Shown: piece by piece, positions 1-8,758 of the stretch | How positions within the stretch are numbered: the stretch's first letter is position 1 | Layout of the letters: the number at the start of each line of letters is the position of its first letter | Assembly: GCA_900539945.1 (NCBI GenBank) | Contig: UQDV01000005.1 | Location: 1 to 64,000, forward strand | Direction of reading: 5' to 3' | DNA from: an uncultured Faecalibacterium sp. | GTDB lineage: Bacteria > Bacillota > Clostridia > Oscillospirales > Ruminococcaceae | Length of the DNA stretch: 64,000 bases | Notes under the pieces: model-generated | Told to the model about the DNA's origin: nothing | Database searches by the model: none | The model's input: the letters and a program-made list of their open reading frames with translations, nothing else | Program-made: the position numbers and the translations under genes

Positions 1-1078
1 TCACGGTCTGTGCCATAACTTTGAGATTGTGTTTCGTGAGCCAACGCTTATAGCCAATGCCTTTGCCCTCGGTCATCCTCGACTGGATGTCGATCAGTTT
101 CCCGATGGTATCCTGCTTGAACTGCGCCTTGGGTTTTCGTTCGGCGTTTGCGTTCAGGGCAGCAAGCACTTCTGCCTTGTCGAACTTGTCACCGAGATGT
201 TTCGCTCGGATGAACTTCGTTCTGCCAGTAGGCAGATAGCTGAGCTGCCCACGGCTTTCCTTGACGGCAATACCATACTGCTGCATGAGCCTATCGGAAA
301 AATCCTCAAAACTCACAGCGCGATACAGCACCGAAGAAATCTGCTTCCGCAAAGTGTCCTTTACGGTTTCAAACTTCTTCTGCTTGGGCGACTGTCCGGC
401 TGCGGTGAGGGCTGCGTTTTCACGGTCAAGTTTCAACTGGCCGCGCCTGCGCGCCCAATACTCCGCTTCGCTCACGCGCTCCTTCGAGCCGTTGAGCAGG
501 TCGATCTGGTACAGTCCGGCACCCTCGCACAGCTCCATGACCTCAACACGCAAGTGCCGCATGGTCTGGGCTGTGCTGGAGTGCTTCATGCCCTCACGCC
601 AGTCGCGGGGCTTCTGCATATAGGCCTTACGCTCCACTTCTCGTGTTCGGACGCTGCCAATCACGATGTGGACATGGATGTTTCCCGAATGGTTGCGCCC
701 ATCCGGGTGAGTGCAGACGATGGCAGGGTGACCGGGGAAGTTTTCTTCGCAGAATTTCAGGCCAAGTGCCTGTGCCTTTTCCATGGTCAAGCCGTTGTCG
801 GCTGCATCTCTGGGGTCAAAGCTGATGATATACTGGTGGCTTTTGATATCACCATGCTGGGTGTTCTTGCCATACTTGCGGTTTGCCAGCAGACAGGCTG
901 TTGCGAACGAGAAATCGCCGCACTCAAGGGTGTCGAGTAGGTACGATTCTCGCAGCATGGGTCGGCCTTGCTTGTCCAGAATTACCTTGCCGGAAAATTC
1001 ATCGTGCTGGTAAACGAGGTACGCTTCGATGGCGGTGTAGTCCGAGTTCTTAGAGCTGATATGCTTGAGCGTTGCCAT
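1..1078 (-). CDS. Relaxase / mobilisation nuclease, C-terminus beyond the window
   Basis: This protein would nick a plasmid or element at oriT and lead DNA transfer. Reading the minus strand from the ATG at 1078 gives an open frame of about 359 residues that runs off the window start. It begins MATLKHISSKNSDYTAIEAY and contains the HxH metal-binding signature (IHVHIVIGS, about residue 147), as in MOBP-type relaxases of Firmicutes, preceded by a HPDGRNHSGN stretch. The start overlaps the end of mobC by 29 nt, which is the usual mobC-relaxase operon arrangement. The coding frame is intact as far as it is visible. Family assignment is from motifs only; the exact MOB class is not certain. Confidence 0.85.
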   Translation of the reverse strand, partial: MATLKHISSKNSDYTAIEAYLVYQHDEFSGKVILDKQGRPMLRESYLLDTLECGDFSFATACLLANRKYGKNTQHGDIKSHQYIISFDPRDAADNGLTMEKAQALGLKFCEENFPGHPAIVCTHPDGRNHSGNIHVHIVIGSVRTREVERKAYMQKPRDWREGMKHSSTAQTMRHLRVEVMELCEGAGLYQIDLLNGSKERVSEAEYWARRRGQLKLDRENAALTAAGQSPKQKKFETVKDTLRKQISSVLYRAVSFEDFSDRLMQQYGIAVKESRGQLSYLPTGRTKFIRAKHLGDKFDKAEVLAALNANAERKPKAQFKQDTIGKLIDIQSRMTEGKGIGYKRWLTKHNLKVMAQTV

Positions 1079-1484
1079 ACAGTTCACCCAGAACTTTCTC
1101 GGCGTGCAGCCGGAATGCGGTCAGGTCTGCAAGTTCGTCAAGAATTTTCGCTCGGATCTGCTCGGTGTCCGCACCGCCAGAATTGAAGTGCCTTGCAAGC
1201 TGGTTGAGGTTTCCGCCCACCTTGCTGCACTGAGCAAGCAGGGTGGAAACGGCGGTCAAGGTTTCTTCGCCGCCGCCTGCAACGATGACCGTTTTCTCGA
1301 TCTTGACGTTGTGGATGGCGCGGCGGATGAAGGTGGAGAGGGAGAGATTCAGGAGTTTGCAAGTGAGTTCCAGTGACGCTTTTTCCTCCGCTGTCACACG
1401 GAACTTGATGACGTGCGTTTTGTTGTTCGGCGTGTCGTGGCGCTGGGAATTGCTAGGAATCGGTTGAACATTCGTTTTGGTCAT
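1050..1484 (-). CDS. mobC: MobC-like relaxosome accessory protein
   Basis: This is a 144-residue protein of the plasmid mobilisation MobC type, which binds near oriT and helps the relaxase open the DNA. The N-terminal part has a ribbon-helix-helix-like segment (KFRVTAEEKASLE, then LSLSTFIRRAI). The C-terminal half carries the family signature VGGNLNQLARHFN followed by a helix with ILDELADL. A good AGGAGGT ribosome site precedes the ATG. It is co-transcribed with the overlapping relaxase gene, and the candidate oriT lies directly upstream. Confidence 0.88.
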   Translation of the reverse strand: MTKTNVQPIPSNSQRHDTPNNKTHVIKFRVTAEEKASLELTCKLLNLSLSTFIRRAIHNVKIEKTVIVAGGGEETLTAVSTLLAQCSKVGGNLNQLARHFNSGGADTEQIRAKILDELADLTAFRLHAEKVLGELYGNAQAYQL

Positions 1485-1547
1485 TGTACCTCCTGTCTGT
1501 TCGATAACTCCTCGGTGAAGTTATGTAAAGCACGACACGCCGTTGCT

Positions 1548-1640
1548 GTTCGCACCGTCAGGTGCGAACCATGAGCAGGGTTTGGGGCAGGCACGCCCCA
1601 ACAAGATCACTTGGAAAACTCGCAAGAGTTTGAGAAGTGA
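1548..1640. other. Candidate oriT: cluster of inverted repeats upstream of mobC
   Basis: Three hairpins lie within 93 bp. The first is GTTCGCAC/GTGCGAAC (1548-1555 with 1562-1569). The second is TTGGGGC/GCCCCAA (1582-1588 with 1595-1601). The third is a longer stem with TCACTT and AAACTC pairing with GAGTTT and AAGTGA (about 1607-1640, GCAA loop at 1622-1625). No credible gene covers them, and they sit just upstream of mobC and the relaxase, where oriT usually lies. The nic site cannot be fixed by eye. Confidence 0.5.
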
Positions 1641-2330
1641 AGTCCCGGATGGACAGAACATTTTCAAGAATTGAAAATTTGTGGCCACGGGACGGTTCTT
1701 GCCCTCTACCGCTACGCTCAAAACGTATTTTTAACAAACGTTTCCGAATTGTTAAGACGCAAAAATAAGTAGAGAGTTCCGCTGCTCGTGTATGTTGATC
1801 ACCGTTTGCTCCGAACGAAGTTCCTGCCCCTGTTTGTACAGCGGCGTTGTCTGGCTCGCTCACGGAAAGTGTGAGGTCATGGCACGGTATCACGTTCAGA
1901 CGGCTTATGAAGGATTCAAGGTACAGTATGAAGAAAGCCGGACGCAGTGCGGACACTACAACCTGCTTCTTTCAAGCACAAGAATAACACTTTACAGTTG
2001 TGCAGTCAACAACAAAAAACAAATTTTGGAAGATTGAACAACTACATAAGATTTTATTTGTGAAAAAGAAAAATACCGCCCATGCAGCGCAGCGATGGAT
2101 TTTGTCGGGTGAATCGGCGGCAAAATGAATCGGGTGTGTTGCGGGGCGGTACGTTCTTTCTGGGCAATCATCCGCTGAAAGTGGTGGTTATCACGGTGAG
2201 AACCACCACTTTTCGGCAGGATTTGGAATAAAGGGTATCATGGAAGCGTAGGTGCGTCAATATGGTTTTGCAAAATTTATCACGGTAAAGTGGCGATAGT
2301 AGGTGGTGTATAATTGCGCCCTTGTCTCCG
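1641..2330. other. Non-coding stretch beside the mobilisation genes
   Basis: I see no convincing gene here; the open frames are short, lack ribosome sites and resemble nothing known to me. One clear structure is a 12-bp perfect inverted repeat, AAAGTGGTGGTT at 2178-2189 with AACCACCACTTT at 2201-2212 and an 11-nt loop. It could be a terminator stem or a protein-binding site. Confidence 0.4.
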
Positions 2331-2591
2331 TCAAGGGTTTTCGCCCTCGTCCGCTTCCTGCGTTTCTCTCCGGCTCTCAATCAGCAGATTCAGCTTCTTT
2401 TGAACCGCTTCGCTCTGGAAGATGAAGGTCAGCGGCTCCATCACATCCTCATCGGTCAGGACGGTCGGCTCTTTCAAAAAGATCTCCAACATTCCGGCAC
2501 GAGTGCAAAGCCGATGGGTTCTCTCGCTTCTGGTCAACCGTTTCAGCTCGCTCTGCAATCGCTTCTCCTTGTGCTTGGCTACCCAACACAA
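2331..2591 (-). pseudogene. DUF3847-like small protein, 5' end lost
   Basis: Residues such as RTHRLCTRAGMLEIFL, LTDEDVMEPLTF and LIESRRE match the conserved part of the small DUF3847 proteins common on Clostridia mobilisable elements. Their role is unknown. The reading frame has no ATG. It opens at a TTG at 2591 that lies inside the terminator hairpin behind the beta-glucosidase gene, and in frame with that gene's stop codon. The likely explanation is that the 5' end was removed when this element and the sugar locus were joined. The family match is from memory of the motif, and loss of function is inferred. Confidence 0.6.
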
Positions 2592-2621
2592 TTCCCGGAC
2601 AGTGAAATACCGTCCGGGAAT
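2591..2621 (-). terminator. Hairpin behind the beta-glucosidase gene
   Basis: A perfect 10-bp inverted repeat (ATTCCCGGAC at 2591-2600, GTCCGGGAAT at 2612-2621) lies 16 nt beyond the stop codon. The T-tract is weak on both strands. Confidence 0.6.
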
Positions 2622-2636
2622 TTCTGCGTTTACGGC

Positions 2637-3998
2637 TCAGATGGACTGTCCATTGATGGCGGCAACTTCACCGTACCAGAATGCGCTGTCTTTCGGGATG
2701 CGCTGCCCGGTGGCGTAATCCACATACACCAGACCGAACCGCTCCCGGTAGCCGCTGTGCCACTCGAAGTTGTCCAGCAGACTCCACTGGAAATATCCCC
2801 GCACATCTGCACCGGCATGGATGCCCTCCGACAGCTTTTCCAGATACCGTGCCAGAAAATCGATGCGGTCTGCATCGTGCACCTTGCCGTCCCGGTAGAC
2901 CTTATCCATACAGGACAAGCCGTTTTCGGTGATGAACATGGGCAGACCGTACCGCTCCTGCATCTGGCGGGGACCCCAGTTCAGGCATTCCGGCTCCACC
3001 GGCCAGTTCATGGCGGTATGGGCGTACCCGGCGGGGCGCTCTACATAGCTGGGACCGTTTTCGCCCATCTGCGCCGGGGCAGCGTTGTAGATGTTCAGCC
3101 CCACCATGTCCGGCTTGCCCAGAGGCAGGGCATCGTTGATGTACTGCGGCACAGCGGCGATGCTGGCGGCAAGTCTCGGTCCGCAGATGTCCGGTTCCGG
3201 CCAACGGCCCAGACAGACCGGGTCCAGTGCCATGGTGTGGGTGAAGGCCCAGTCGTCATCCGGGCAGGCGAAGGTCAGGACCCGGGCAGCGTCCACGTCT
3301 GTTTTTGCCTCCGACACCGGATAGCAGATGCGGCCGGTGGAAACAAAGCCCACCTTGTTTTCCGGGTCTGCATGGCGCAGCTCCTGTGCGGCAAGGCAGT
3401 GGGCGTAGATAACGTTCCGCCAGCAGGTAAACTGACCTTCCAGCGGCAGTTTCAGACCCGGGGCGTGCTCTCCGGTGCCGTAGCCCATTTTTACGATGCA
3501 GGCAGGCTCGTTGAAGGTGAACCACTGATGTACCCGGCCTTTGAAGTGCTCTGCCATCTTTGCGGCATAGCTTGCAAACGCGCGTGCCGTTTCCTCACTG
3601 CGCCAGCCGCCCTTTTCTTCCAGCGCCTGGGGCAGGTCCCAGTGATACAAAGTTACATAAGGCTCGATCCCGGCTTCCAGCAAGGCATCCACAAGGGTAT
3701 CGTAATAGGCAAAGCCTTCCTCGTTCCAGTCTGTGCCGCCGTTGGGGGCAATGCGGGTCCATGCCACGGAAAAGCGGTAGGCTTTCAGGTGCATGGACTG
3801 CAGCAGTGCAAGGTCCTCTTTCCAGCGGTGGTAGCTGTCGCAGGCAACGTCACCGGTCTCGCCCCGGTAGGTGCAGCCCGGTGTGTGGGAAAAAACATCC
3901 CAGATGCTCAGTCCCTTACCGCCCTCTGTGGCACCGCCTTCGATCTGATAGGCCGCTGTTGCAGCACCCCAGACAAATTCTTTTGGAAATTCAGCCAT
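2637..3998 (-). CDS. GH1 beta-glucosidase / 6-phospho-beta-glucosidase
   Basis: This is a 453-residue family 1 glycoside hydrolase, full length for the family, probably cytoplasmic because no signal peptide is visible. The acid/base motif TFNEP is at about 161-165 (E164) and the nucleophile motif ITENG at about 356-360 (E358). The start at 3998 is preferred over the ATG at 4019 because AAAGGA precedes it at good spacing. It is the last gene of a leftward group after a binding-protein-dependent ABC transporter, so unphosphorylated beta-glucosides such as cellobiose are the likely substrate rather than PTS products. An 85-bp terminator-like repeat separates it from the permease gene, so its transcription may depend on readthrough or its own weak promoter. 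Confidence 0.92.
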   Translation of the reverse strand: MAEFPKEFVWGAATAAYQIEGGATEGGKGLSIWDVFSHTPGCTYRGETGDVACDSYHRWKEDLALLQSMHLKAYRFSVAWTRIAPNGGTDWNEEGFAYYDTLVDALLEAGIEPYVTLYHWDLPQALEEKGGWRSEETARAFASYAAKMAEHFKGRVHQWFTFNEPACIVKMGYGTGEHAPGLKLPLEGQFTCWRNVIYAHCLAAQELRHADPENKVGFVSTGRICYPVSEAKTDVDAARVLTFACPDDDWAFTHTMALDPVCLGRWPEPDICGPRLAASIAAVPQYINDALPLGKPDMVGLNIYNAAPAQMGENGPSYVERPAGYAHTAMNWPVEPECLNWGPRQMQERYGLPMFITENGLSCMDKVYRDGKVHDADRIDFLARYLEKLSEGIHAGADVRGYFQWSLLDNFEWHSGYRERFGLVYVDYATGQRIPKDSAFWYGEVAAINGQSI

Positions 3999-4054
3999 AA
4001 TAGTTTTCCTTTCTGTCATTCAAACTTGTGTGCACAGGCATTCCACTGTCATGG

Positions 4055-4139
4055 TAACGTTAAAGCAAAAGACCAGAGTTGTAAAGCCTTTTGACTAAAT
4101 AACTCTGGTCTTTTTGTTGGGCTTGTGCAACAGCCCCAT
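4055..4139 (-). repeat. 85-bp terminator-like repeat, copy A
   Basis: This sequence recurs in inverted orientation at 11792-11876 with two mismatches. It contains two hairpins: AGACCAGAGTT paired with AACTCTGGTCT, with T-runs on both sides, and GGGCT...AGCCC in the part ending CAACAGCCCCAT. It lies directly downstream of the permease gene, so it can act as that transcript's terminator. A mobile REP/MITE-like origin is also possible. Confidence 0.8.
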
Positions 4140-4178
4140 TGCATTTTCACAGGAGGGGCTTTGGCGCCGGTCGTAATT

Positions 4179-5045
4179 TCAGCCCTTGACGCCGCCCAGA
4201 GCCACGCCGCGGACGATGAACTTGGACAGCAGCAGGTAGACGATGATGACCGGCAGAATGGCGATGGCTACCATCATGTACACCTTGCCCATATCGAACT
4301 TCAGGAAGTCCGCGCTGCGCAGCTGGGCGATCAGGATGGGCAGGGTCTTTTTGTCGGCGGTGTCCAGTACAAGCGCCGGAATGAAGTAGTTGTTCCAGCT
4401 TGCCACGAAGGAGAAGATAGCCTGCACAGCCAGCGCCGGCTTCATGATGGGCAGCACGATCTTATTAAAGGTATAAAATTCGCCTGCGCCGTCAATGCGG
4501 GCAGCCTCCACGATCTCCATGGGAAGGGAGGCATCCAGATACTGCTTCATGAAGAAGAACACGGTGGGTGCCGCAATGCTGGGAACGATCAGAGGGATGA
4601 AGCTGTTTTTCAGCCCCATCTTGGAGATCAACTGCAGAAAGCCCAGTGCGGACACCTGTGTGGGCATGGTCATGATGAGCAAAATCAGAGCAAAGGCGGC
4701 CTTTTTGAACTTGAAGTTATAGGCGTAGATGCCGTAAGCCGTCAGTGCCGAGAAGTAAACGCTGAGCGCTGCCGAGCAGGCGGACACCAGCAGGCTGTTG
4801 CGGATACCGCTCATCACGGGGATGTTGGCATCCGTAAGCACGTTGCGGAGGTTTGTGACGATGGACTTGCCCGGCACAAGCGAGAACCCCTTCTGGATCT
4901 CGAAATGGGTGCGGGTGGAGTTGATGACCAGCACATAGAAGAAGAACAGGCACAGAAAGCTGATCAGCACCAGCACCAGATAGCACCATGCACGGCGGGC
5001 GGTCAGGATCGCCTTTTCGGACTGGTTTTTAGGCGTATGTGCCAT
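4179..5045 (-). CDS. ABC sugar transporter permease, MalG/CUT1 type
   Basis: This is a 288-residue inner-membrane permease with about six hydrophobic segments. The cytoplasmic EAA loop (VEAARIDGAGEFYTF, about residue 180) contacts the ATPase. It forms the channel of a carbohydrate importer with the upstream MalF-like protein (2-nt spacing) and the lipoprotein encoded before that. A strong ribosome site (AAAGGAGG) precedes the ATG. No ATPase gene is in the locus; CUT1 systems of Firmicutes often share a general MsmK/UgpC-type ATPase encoded elsewhere. A cellobiose or cello-oligosaccharide substrate is inferred from the neighbouring GH1 and GH94 enzymes. Confidence 0.9.
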   Translation of the reverse strand: MAHTPKNQSEKAILTARRAWCYLVLVLISFLCLFFFYVLVINSTRTHFEIQKGFSLVPGKSIVTNLRNVLTDANIPVMSGIRNSLLVSACSAALSVYFSALTAYGIYAYNFKFKKAAFALILLIMTMPTQVSALGFLQLISKMGLKNSFIPLIVPSIAAPTVFFFMKQYLDASLPMEIVEAARIDGAGEFYTFNKIVLPIMKPALAVQAIFSFVASWNNYFIPALVLDTADKKTLPILIAQLRSADFLKFDMGKVYMMVAIAILPVIIVYLLLSKFIVRGVALGGVKG

Positions 5046-5047
5046 AC

Positions 5048-6025
5048 TTATTTCCCTCCTTTGGCAGCAGCCTTTTTGGTTGCCTTCAGTTCCTTGCGCT
5101 GCGCCTTTGTCAGGCCGTCATCCTCCTTGGTCAGCGAGAAGTACACGATGACGCACAGCACCGCACACACAAGGAACAGCACCACAGACACCGCACCCGC
5201 CATGCCGTAGTTCTTGCTGAACAGGTGGTTATTCAGGTACATGATCATGGTGGTGGATGTGCGGTCGGGGCCGCCCTTACCGTTGGTCAGGATCTGCGGC
5301 ACATCGAACATCTGCAGGCCGCCGATCATGGAGGTGATCATGACATAGACCAGAATGGGACGGATGAGCGGCAGGGTGATCTTCCAGAACATCTGGTTCG
5401 GGGTGCAGCCGTCCAGCTCCGCAGCCTCGTACAGGGTGGGGTCCACACCCATGATGGCTGCCATCAGCATGATGGTGGTGTTGCCAAACCACATCAGGAA
5501 GTTCATCAGGCCCACAAGACCACGGTTGCCCCACACGGTATTCAAAAAGCTGATGGGTGTCTTGATCCAGCCCATGCTCAGCAGCACCGCGTTCACCGGG
5601 CCGTTATCCGAGAACAGGGCGAAGAACAGCATGGCGAAGGCCGAAGCCATGATCAGGTTGGGCATATAGATGACCGTCTTGAAGAAGGTCTGCCCCTTCA
5701 GCTTCAGCCGCAGGTCGGTGAACCATGCCGCCAGCAGCAGCGAGACGATGATCTGCGGGACGAAACCGATGATCCACAGGATCAGCGTGTTGCCAAAATA
5801 CTTGGGCAGGTCGGTGGCTAACAGGGTGATGTAGTTTTTCAGGCCCACAAAATTGGGTCCGATGATCTTCAGGCCGCTGCGGTAATACTCAAAAAAGCTG
5901 TAATAGATGGTGGATGCCAGAGGGACCAGCTGGAATACCGCGAAGATGATAAAGAACGGTGCAATGAAGATATAGCCCCATTTCGCGTAGCTGATCGACC
6001 CTTTCTTTTTTGTTTTCTCTCCCAT
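5048..6025 (-). CDS. ABC sugar transporter permease, MalF/CUT1 type
   Basis: This is a 325-residue membrane protein with a first transmembrane segment after a lysine-rich N-terminus and the EAA motif YEAAELDGCTPNQMFW (about 205-220). It is the first permease of the CUT1 importer and pairs with the MalG-type protein that follows. The C-terminal tail is lysine/alanine rich. The ATG follows a GGAGGGAGGA ribosome site. A very stable hairpin separates it from the binding-protein gene, which would let the binding protein be made in excess. Confidence 0.9.
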   Translation of the reverse strand: MGEKTKKKGSISYAKWGYIFIAPFFIIFAVFQLVPLASTIYYSFFEYYRSGLKIIGPNFVGLKNYITLLATDLPKYFGNTLILWIIGFVPQIIVSLLLAAWFTDLRLKLKGQTFFKTVIYMPNLIMASAFAMLFFALFSDNGPVNAVLLSMGWIKTPISFLNTVWGNRGLVGLMNFLMWFGNTTIMLMAAIMGVDPTLYEAAELDGCTPNQMFWKITLPLIRPILVYVMITSMIGGLQMFDVPQILTNGKGGPDRTSTTMIMYLNNHLFSKNYGMAGAVSVVLFLVCAVLCVIVYFSLTKEDDGLTKAQRKELKATKKAAAKGGK

Positions 6026-6054
6026 GAGATCCTCCCTCCTGCCGGGTCACAGCA

Positions 6055-6098
6055 AAAGCAAAGGGGCGGGCGAGATACGCCGCCCGCCCCTTTGCTTT
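6055..6098 (-). terminator. 18-bp stem between binding-protein and permease genes
   Basis: The arms 6055-6072 and 6081-6098 pair perfectly over 18 bp, GC-rich in the middle, with an 8-nt loop. On the minus strand it follows the binding-protein stop codon. Such intercistronic stems typically cause partial termination or protect the upstream message, raising binding protein over permease. Confidence 0.8.
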
Positions 6099-6123
6099 GA
6101 TTTTCAGTTCGGAGTAAAACCGC

Positions 6124-7569
6124 TTATGCGGGCCAGACCACCTCGGTCAGCTCGGGGTACTTCTCCTTGATGGCGGTCTCGAAGTTTGCCTTGGCGGCAT
6201 CCTCCTTCACGTTGCCGGTGAAGTAATCCTTGAAGGCGGTCTGGAAGCTCTCGTTCAGGCCCTGATCGTAGGGGCCGGCGTTGGACATATCGATCTTGGC
6301 TGCAGCCTCTGCAAACAGCGCGATGTGGTTCTGGCCACCGAGGAAGTCGGACTTGAAATCGCTGTTGGCAATCTCGTTCATAGCCTTCTCGTTGTTGGTG
6401 TAGTCCTGCGTATCCATGGTGATCTGCTTCATGATGGCTTCATCGCAGGTCAGTTTCAGCATGACGTCCTTGATGGTCTCAAGGTTGTCGCTGCCGGCTG
6501 CGCCGCAGATCCAGGTTCCGCCCCAGTAGTAGGGCTGAGGGCCTTCGCACACAGCGTAGTCGCCGTAGATGCCGTTTCCAACCTCTTCCTTGCCACCCTC
6601 GGAGGTAGGCGTTGCCAGAGAGTTGCCCAGCAGGGTGAAGTTGATGCCCCAAGTGGAGTAGAAGAAGCCGAACACCTTACCGGTGGGGCCCTGATCGGAA
6701 GCCCACTGGCTGTCCCACAGGCTGGACTTGTTGTTGTAGCCCTTGTCTGTATACTCCTTGGTCTGGTCCACCCACTTCATCAGGTTGGGATCGACGGTAA
6801 CGGTAGTGCCGCTGACCCAAGGTGCGGACACGTTATTGGAGAAGGTGCGATAAGCATCGTCAAAGCCGGACAGCATCTTGTAGCCCTTGGCAGCAGCCTT
6901 GGCCGCTACATCGTTGAACTTATCCCAGTCGGACAGGCAGCTCTGCACCTCGGTGGGGTCGTCGGTGCCCAGCACTGCCTTTGCAATACTGCGGCGGTAT
7001 GCAAACAGACCCGGCGTTGCCTGCCATGTAGTGCCGCGCTGGCTGCCGTCCACCGAAACGATATCCTTGGTGTACTGGTACTGCCCGGCCAGATCGGAGT
7101 CGGTCAGACCGATATCCTTCTTGACATCTAGAACGTAGTCGGAGTCCACATACTTCAGGGCGTAGTCAGCCTCGATCAGGAAGATATCGATCTTGCTGTC
7201 ATCGGCGGCGGAATCCTGATTCAGCAGCGCCTCGTCCAGCTTGTTCTGGTAGTTGTTGTTCTCGTTGGCGTTGATGGTCCACTTTACAAGGGTGCCGTCC
7301 TTCAGGGTGGTGGTAGACTTGTCGGCTGCGATCTCCTTGACCTCGGGGTAGTAGTCGTTGAAGCGGCTCTGGAATTCATCGTTCCAGCACCAGATATTCA
7401 GCACCTTGCCCTCTGCGGAAGCAGGCGCATCGGAAGCGGCTGCAGAGGATGCGGGAGCGGAGGAAGCAGCAGCACTGGTAGAAGAGCTGCCGCCGCAGGC
7501 TGCCAGAGCAGCACCGATCGTCACGACACCGGAAGCGAGCAGGAAATTACGACGAGAGATCTTTTTCAT
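6124..7569 (-). CDS. Extracellular sugar-binding lipoprotein of the ABC importer
   Basis: This is a 481-residue solute-binding protein. The N-terminus MKKISRRNFLLASG has a twin arginine and a lipobox (LAAC, cysteine at about 24), followed by a Ser/Ala-rich linker, so it is exported (possibly by Tat) and lipid-anchored outside the cell. The mature part has the length and composition of CUT1 binding proteins, with the usual aromatic-rich segments such as YYWGGTWICG. It heads the transporter cluster behind the lacI-type gene and has its own strong ribosome site (GAAGGAGG). It probably binds cellobiose or longer beta-glucans; specificity cannot be read from the sequence. Confidence 0.9.
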   Translation of the reverse strand: MKKISRRNFLLASGVVTIGAALAACGGSSSTSAAASSAPASSAAASDAPASAEGKVLNIWCWNDEFQSRFNDYYPEVKEIAADKSTTTLKDGTLVKWTINANENNNYQNKLDEALLNQDSAADDSKIDIFLIEADYALKYVDSDYVLDVKKDIGLTDSDLAGQYQYTKDIVSVDGSQRGTTWQATPGLFAYRRSIAKAVLGTDDPTEVQSCLSDWDKFNDVAAKAAAKGYKMLSGFDDAYRTFSNNVSAPWVSGTTVTVDPNLMKWVDQTKEYTDKGYNNKSSLWDSQWASDQGPTGKVFGFFYSTWGINFTLLGNSLATPTSEGGKEEVGNGIYGDYAVCEGPQPYYWGGTWICGAAGSDNLETIKDVMLKLTCDEAIMKQITMDTQDYTNNEKAMNEIANSDFKSDFLGGQNHIALFAEAAAKIDMSNAGPYDQGLNESFQTAFKDYFTGNVKEDAAKANFETAIKEKYPELTEVVWPA

Positions 7570-7615
7570 AAGGGTAAACCTCCTTCATGGTTTTCCATCA
7601 AATAAAAATCATTCT

Positions 7616-7638
7616 CAAAAAACTCCGCGCTGGGAGTT
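7616..7638 (-). terminator. Terminator/attenuator between lacI-type gene and binding-protein gene
   Basis: On the minus strand AACTCC-CAGCGC-GGAGTT runs into a T-tract (7638 to 7616). It would stop part of the transcription from the regulator promoter before the transporter genes. Confidence 0.6.
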
Positions 7639-7649
7639 GTGGGCCTTTG

Positions 7650-8657
7650 TCAAAGGATGCGGACGGAGCCGCCGTCCAGCAGCTTGCCGGACACCCGAAT
7701 CTGCTCCGGCAGGGTCACACGCGGATGCTCGATCAGCTCGATCAGCTTATCCGCCGCCAGCCTGCCAAGGGCTTTGGTGTTCTGCTGGTAGGTCACCAGC
7801 GAGGGTTTGACCACCCGAGAGAGATAGATGCCATCGTATCCCATCACTGAGATATCCTCCGGGATGCTCAAGCCCGCCTCGGCCAGGGCGTTGTAGCCGC
7901 CCAGTGCGGAAAAGTCATCCGGGAAGATGATGCAGGTGGGGCGCTGCGGCAGCGCCAGCAACGCCCGGGTCTCTTCAGCGCAGCGATCCACGTCGTGGTA
8001 CACGCCGCAGCGGACGTACTGCTCCGGCACCTTCAACCCCAGCTCCTCGCAGGCCTGATAGAAGCCTGCCAGACGGTTCTCGGTAACGGCGGTCTTTTCG
8101 CCATGGATAAAGGCGATGCGCCGATGTCCGCAGGCCCATGCCTGCTGCACCAAGGCCTTTGTGCCCACCACGTTGTCCGAAAGGATCGCCATCCGGTTGT
8201 TGAACACATGGTCGATGGTCACCACCGGCACATCGCCGTTGACCAACTCCACCACTTGCGGATCGTAAAAGTTCACACAGGCGATCACCACGCCGTCCAC
8301 ACCCCGGTAGTGGCAATGCTCCAGATAGCTCATGGATCTGCCGCTGATGTTGTGGTTGATAAAGGTGATATCATAGCCGCGCTTTTCTGCTTCAACCTTG
8401 AAGCTGTCCAGCACTGCGGAGAAGTACTCGTGGGTCAGGCCGCTCTGTTTTTCATCCACAAACAGAACGCCAAGGTTGTAGGTGCGGTTGGTCTTCAGCG
8501 CCCGAGCCGCTGCATTGGGCAGGTAGCCCATGCGGCGGGCCGCTGCGTGGATCCGCTCCCGCGTAGCCTGAGCAATGTCCGGCTGGTCGTTCAAAGCTTT
8601 ACTGACAGTTGCGACGGATACGCCGCACTCTTTTGCCAGATCCTTCAGGGATGGCAT
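7650..8657 (-). CDS. LacI/GalR-family transcriptional regulator
   Basis: This is a 335-residue regulator with the LacI helix-turn-helix at the extreme N-terminus (LKDLAKECGVSVATVSKALN, residues 4-23) and hinge helix PNAAARALK. A periplasmic-binding-protein-like effector domain follows. It lies between the transporter genes it precedes and the divergent cellobiose phosphorylase gene. A 15-bp operator-like sequence overlaps its own start region and recurs at the phosphorylase promoter, so autoregulation plus repression of the locus in the absence of cellobiose is the simplest model. The effector sugar is inferred. Confidence 0.92.
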   Translation of the reverse strand: MPSLKDLAKECGVSVATVSKALNDQPDIAQATRERIHAAARRMGYLPNAAARALKTNRTYNLGVLFVDEKQSGLTHEYFSAVLDSFKVEAEKRGYDITFINHNISGRSMSYLEHCHYRGVDGVVIACVNFYDPQVVELVNGDVPVVTIDHVFNNRMAILSDNVVGTKALVQQAWACGHRRIAFIHGEKTAVTENRLAGFYQACEELGLKVPEQYVRCGVYHDVDRCAEETRALLALPQRPTCIIFPDDFSALGGYNALAEAGLSIPEDISVMGYDGIYLSRVVKPSLVTYQQNTKALGRLAADKLIELIEHPRVTLPEQIRVSGKLLDGGSVRIL

Positions 8658-8708
8658 TTTGTAGCCTCCTTCCGATGAAAGGAGCTGCGGGATGTTTCTC
8701 GCAAGTCA

Positions 8709-8758
8709 CTTAATCGTTTTCGCAACTTCAATATAGCGCATTCTGCACCAAAAATCAA
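8709..8758 (-). promoter_or_regulatory. Promoter of the lacI-type gene with overlapping operator
   Basis: On the minus strand -35 TTGATT (8758-8753) and -10 TATATT (8735-8730) are separated by 17 bp. The sequence CTTAATCGTTTTCGC (8709-8723, plus strand) covers the expected transcription start and matches the second site near the phosphorylase promoter. Confidence 0.75.

Noticed and set aside
1558..1956. Minus-strand frame of 132 codons next to mobC
   Set aside because: It covers the inverted-repeat cluster, has no ribosome site and resembles nothing; more likely non-coding oriT-side DNA.
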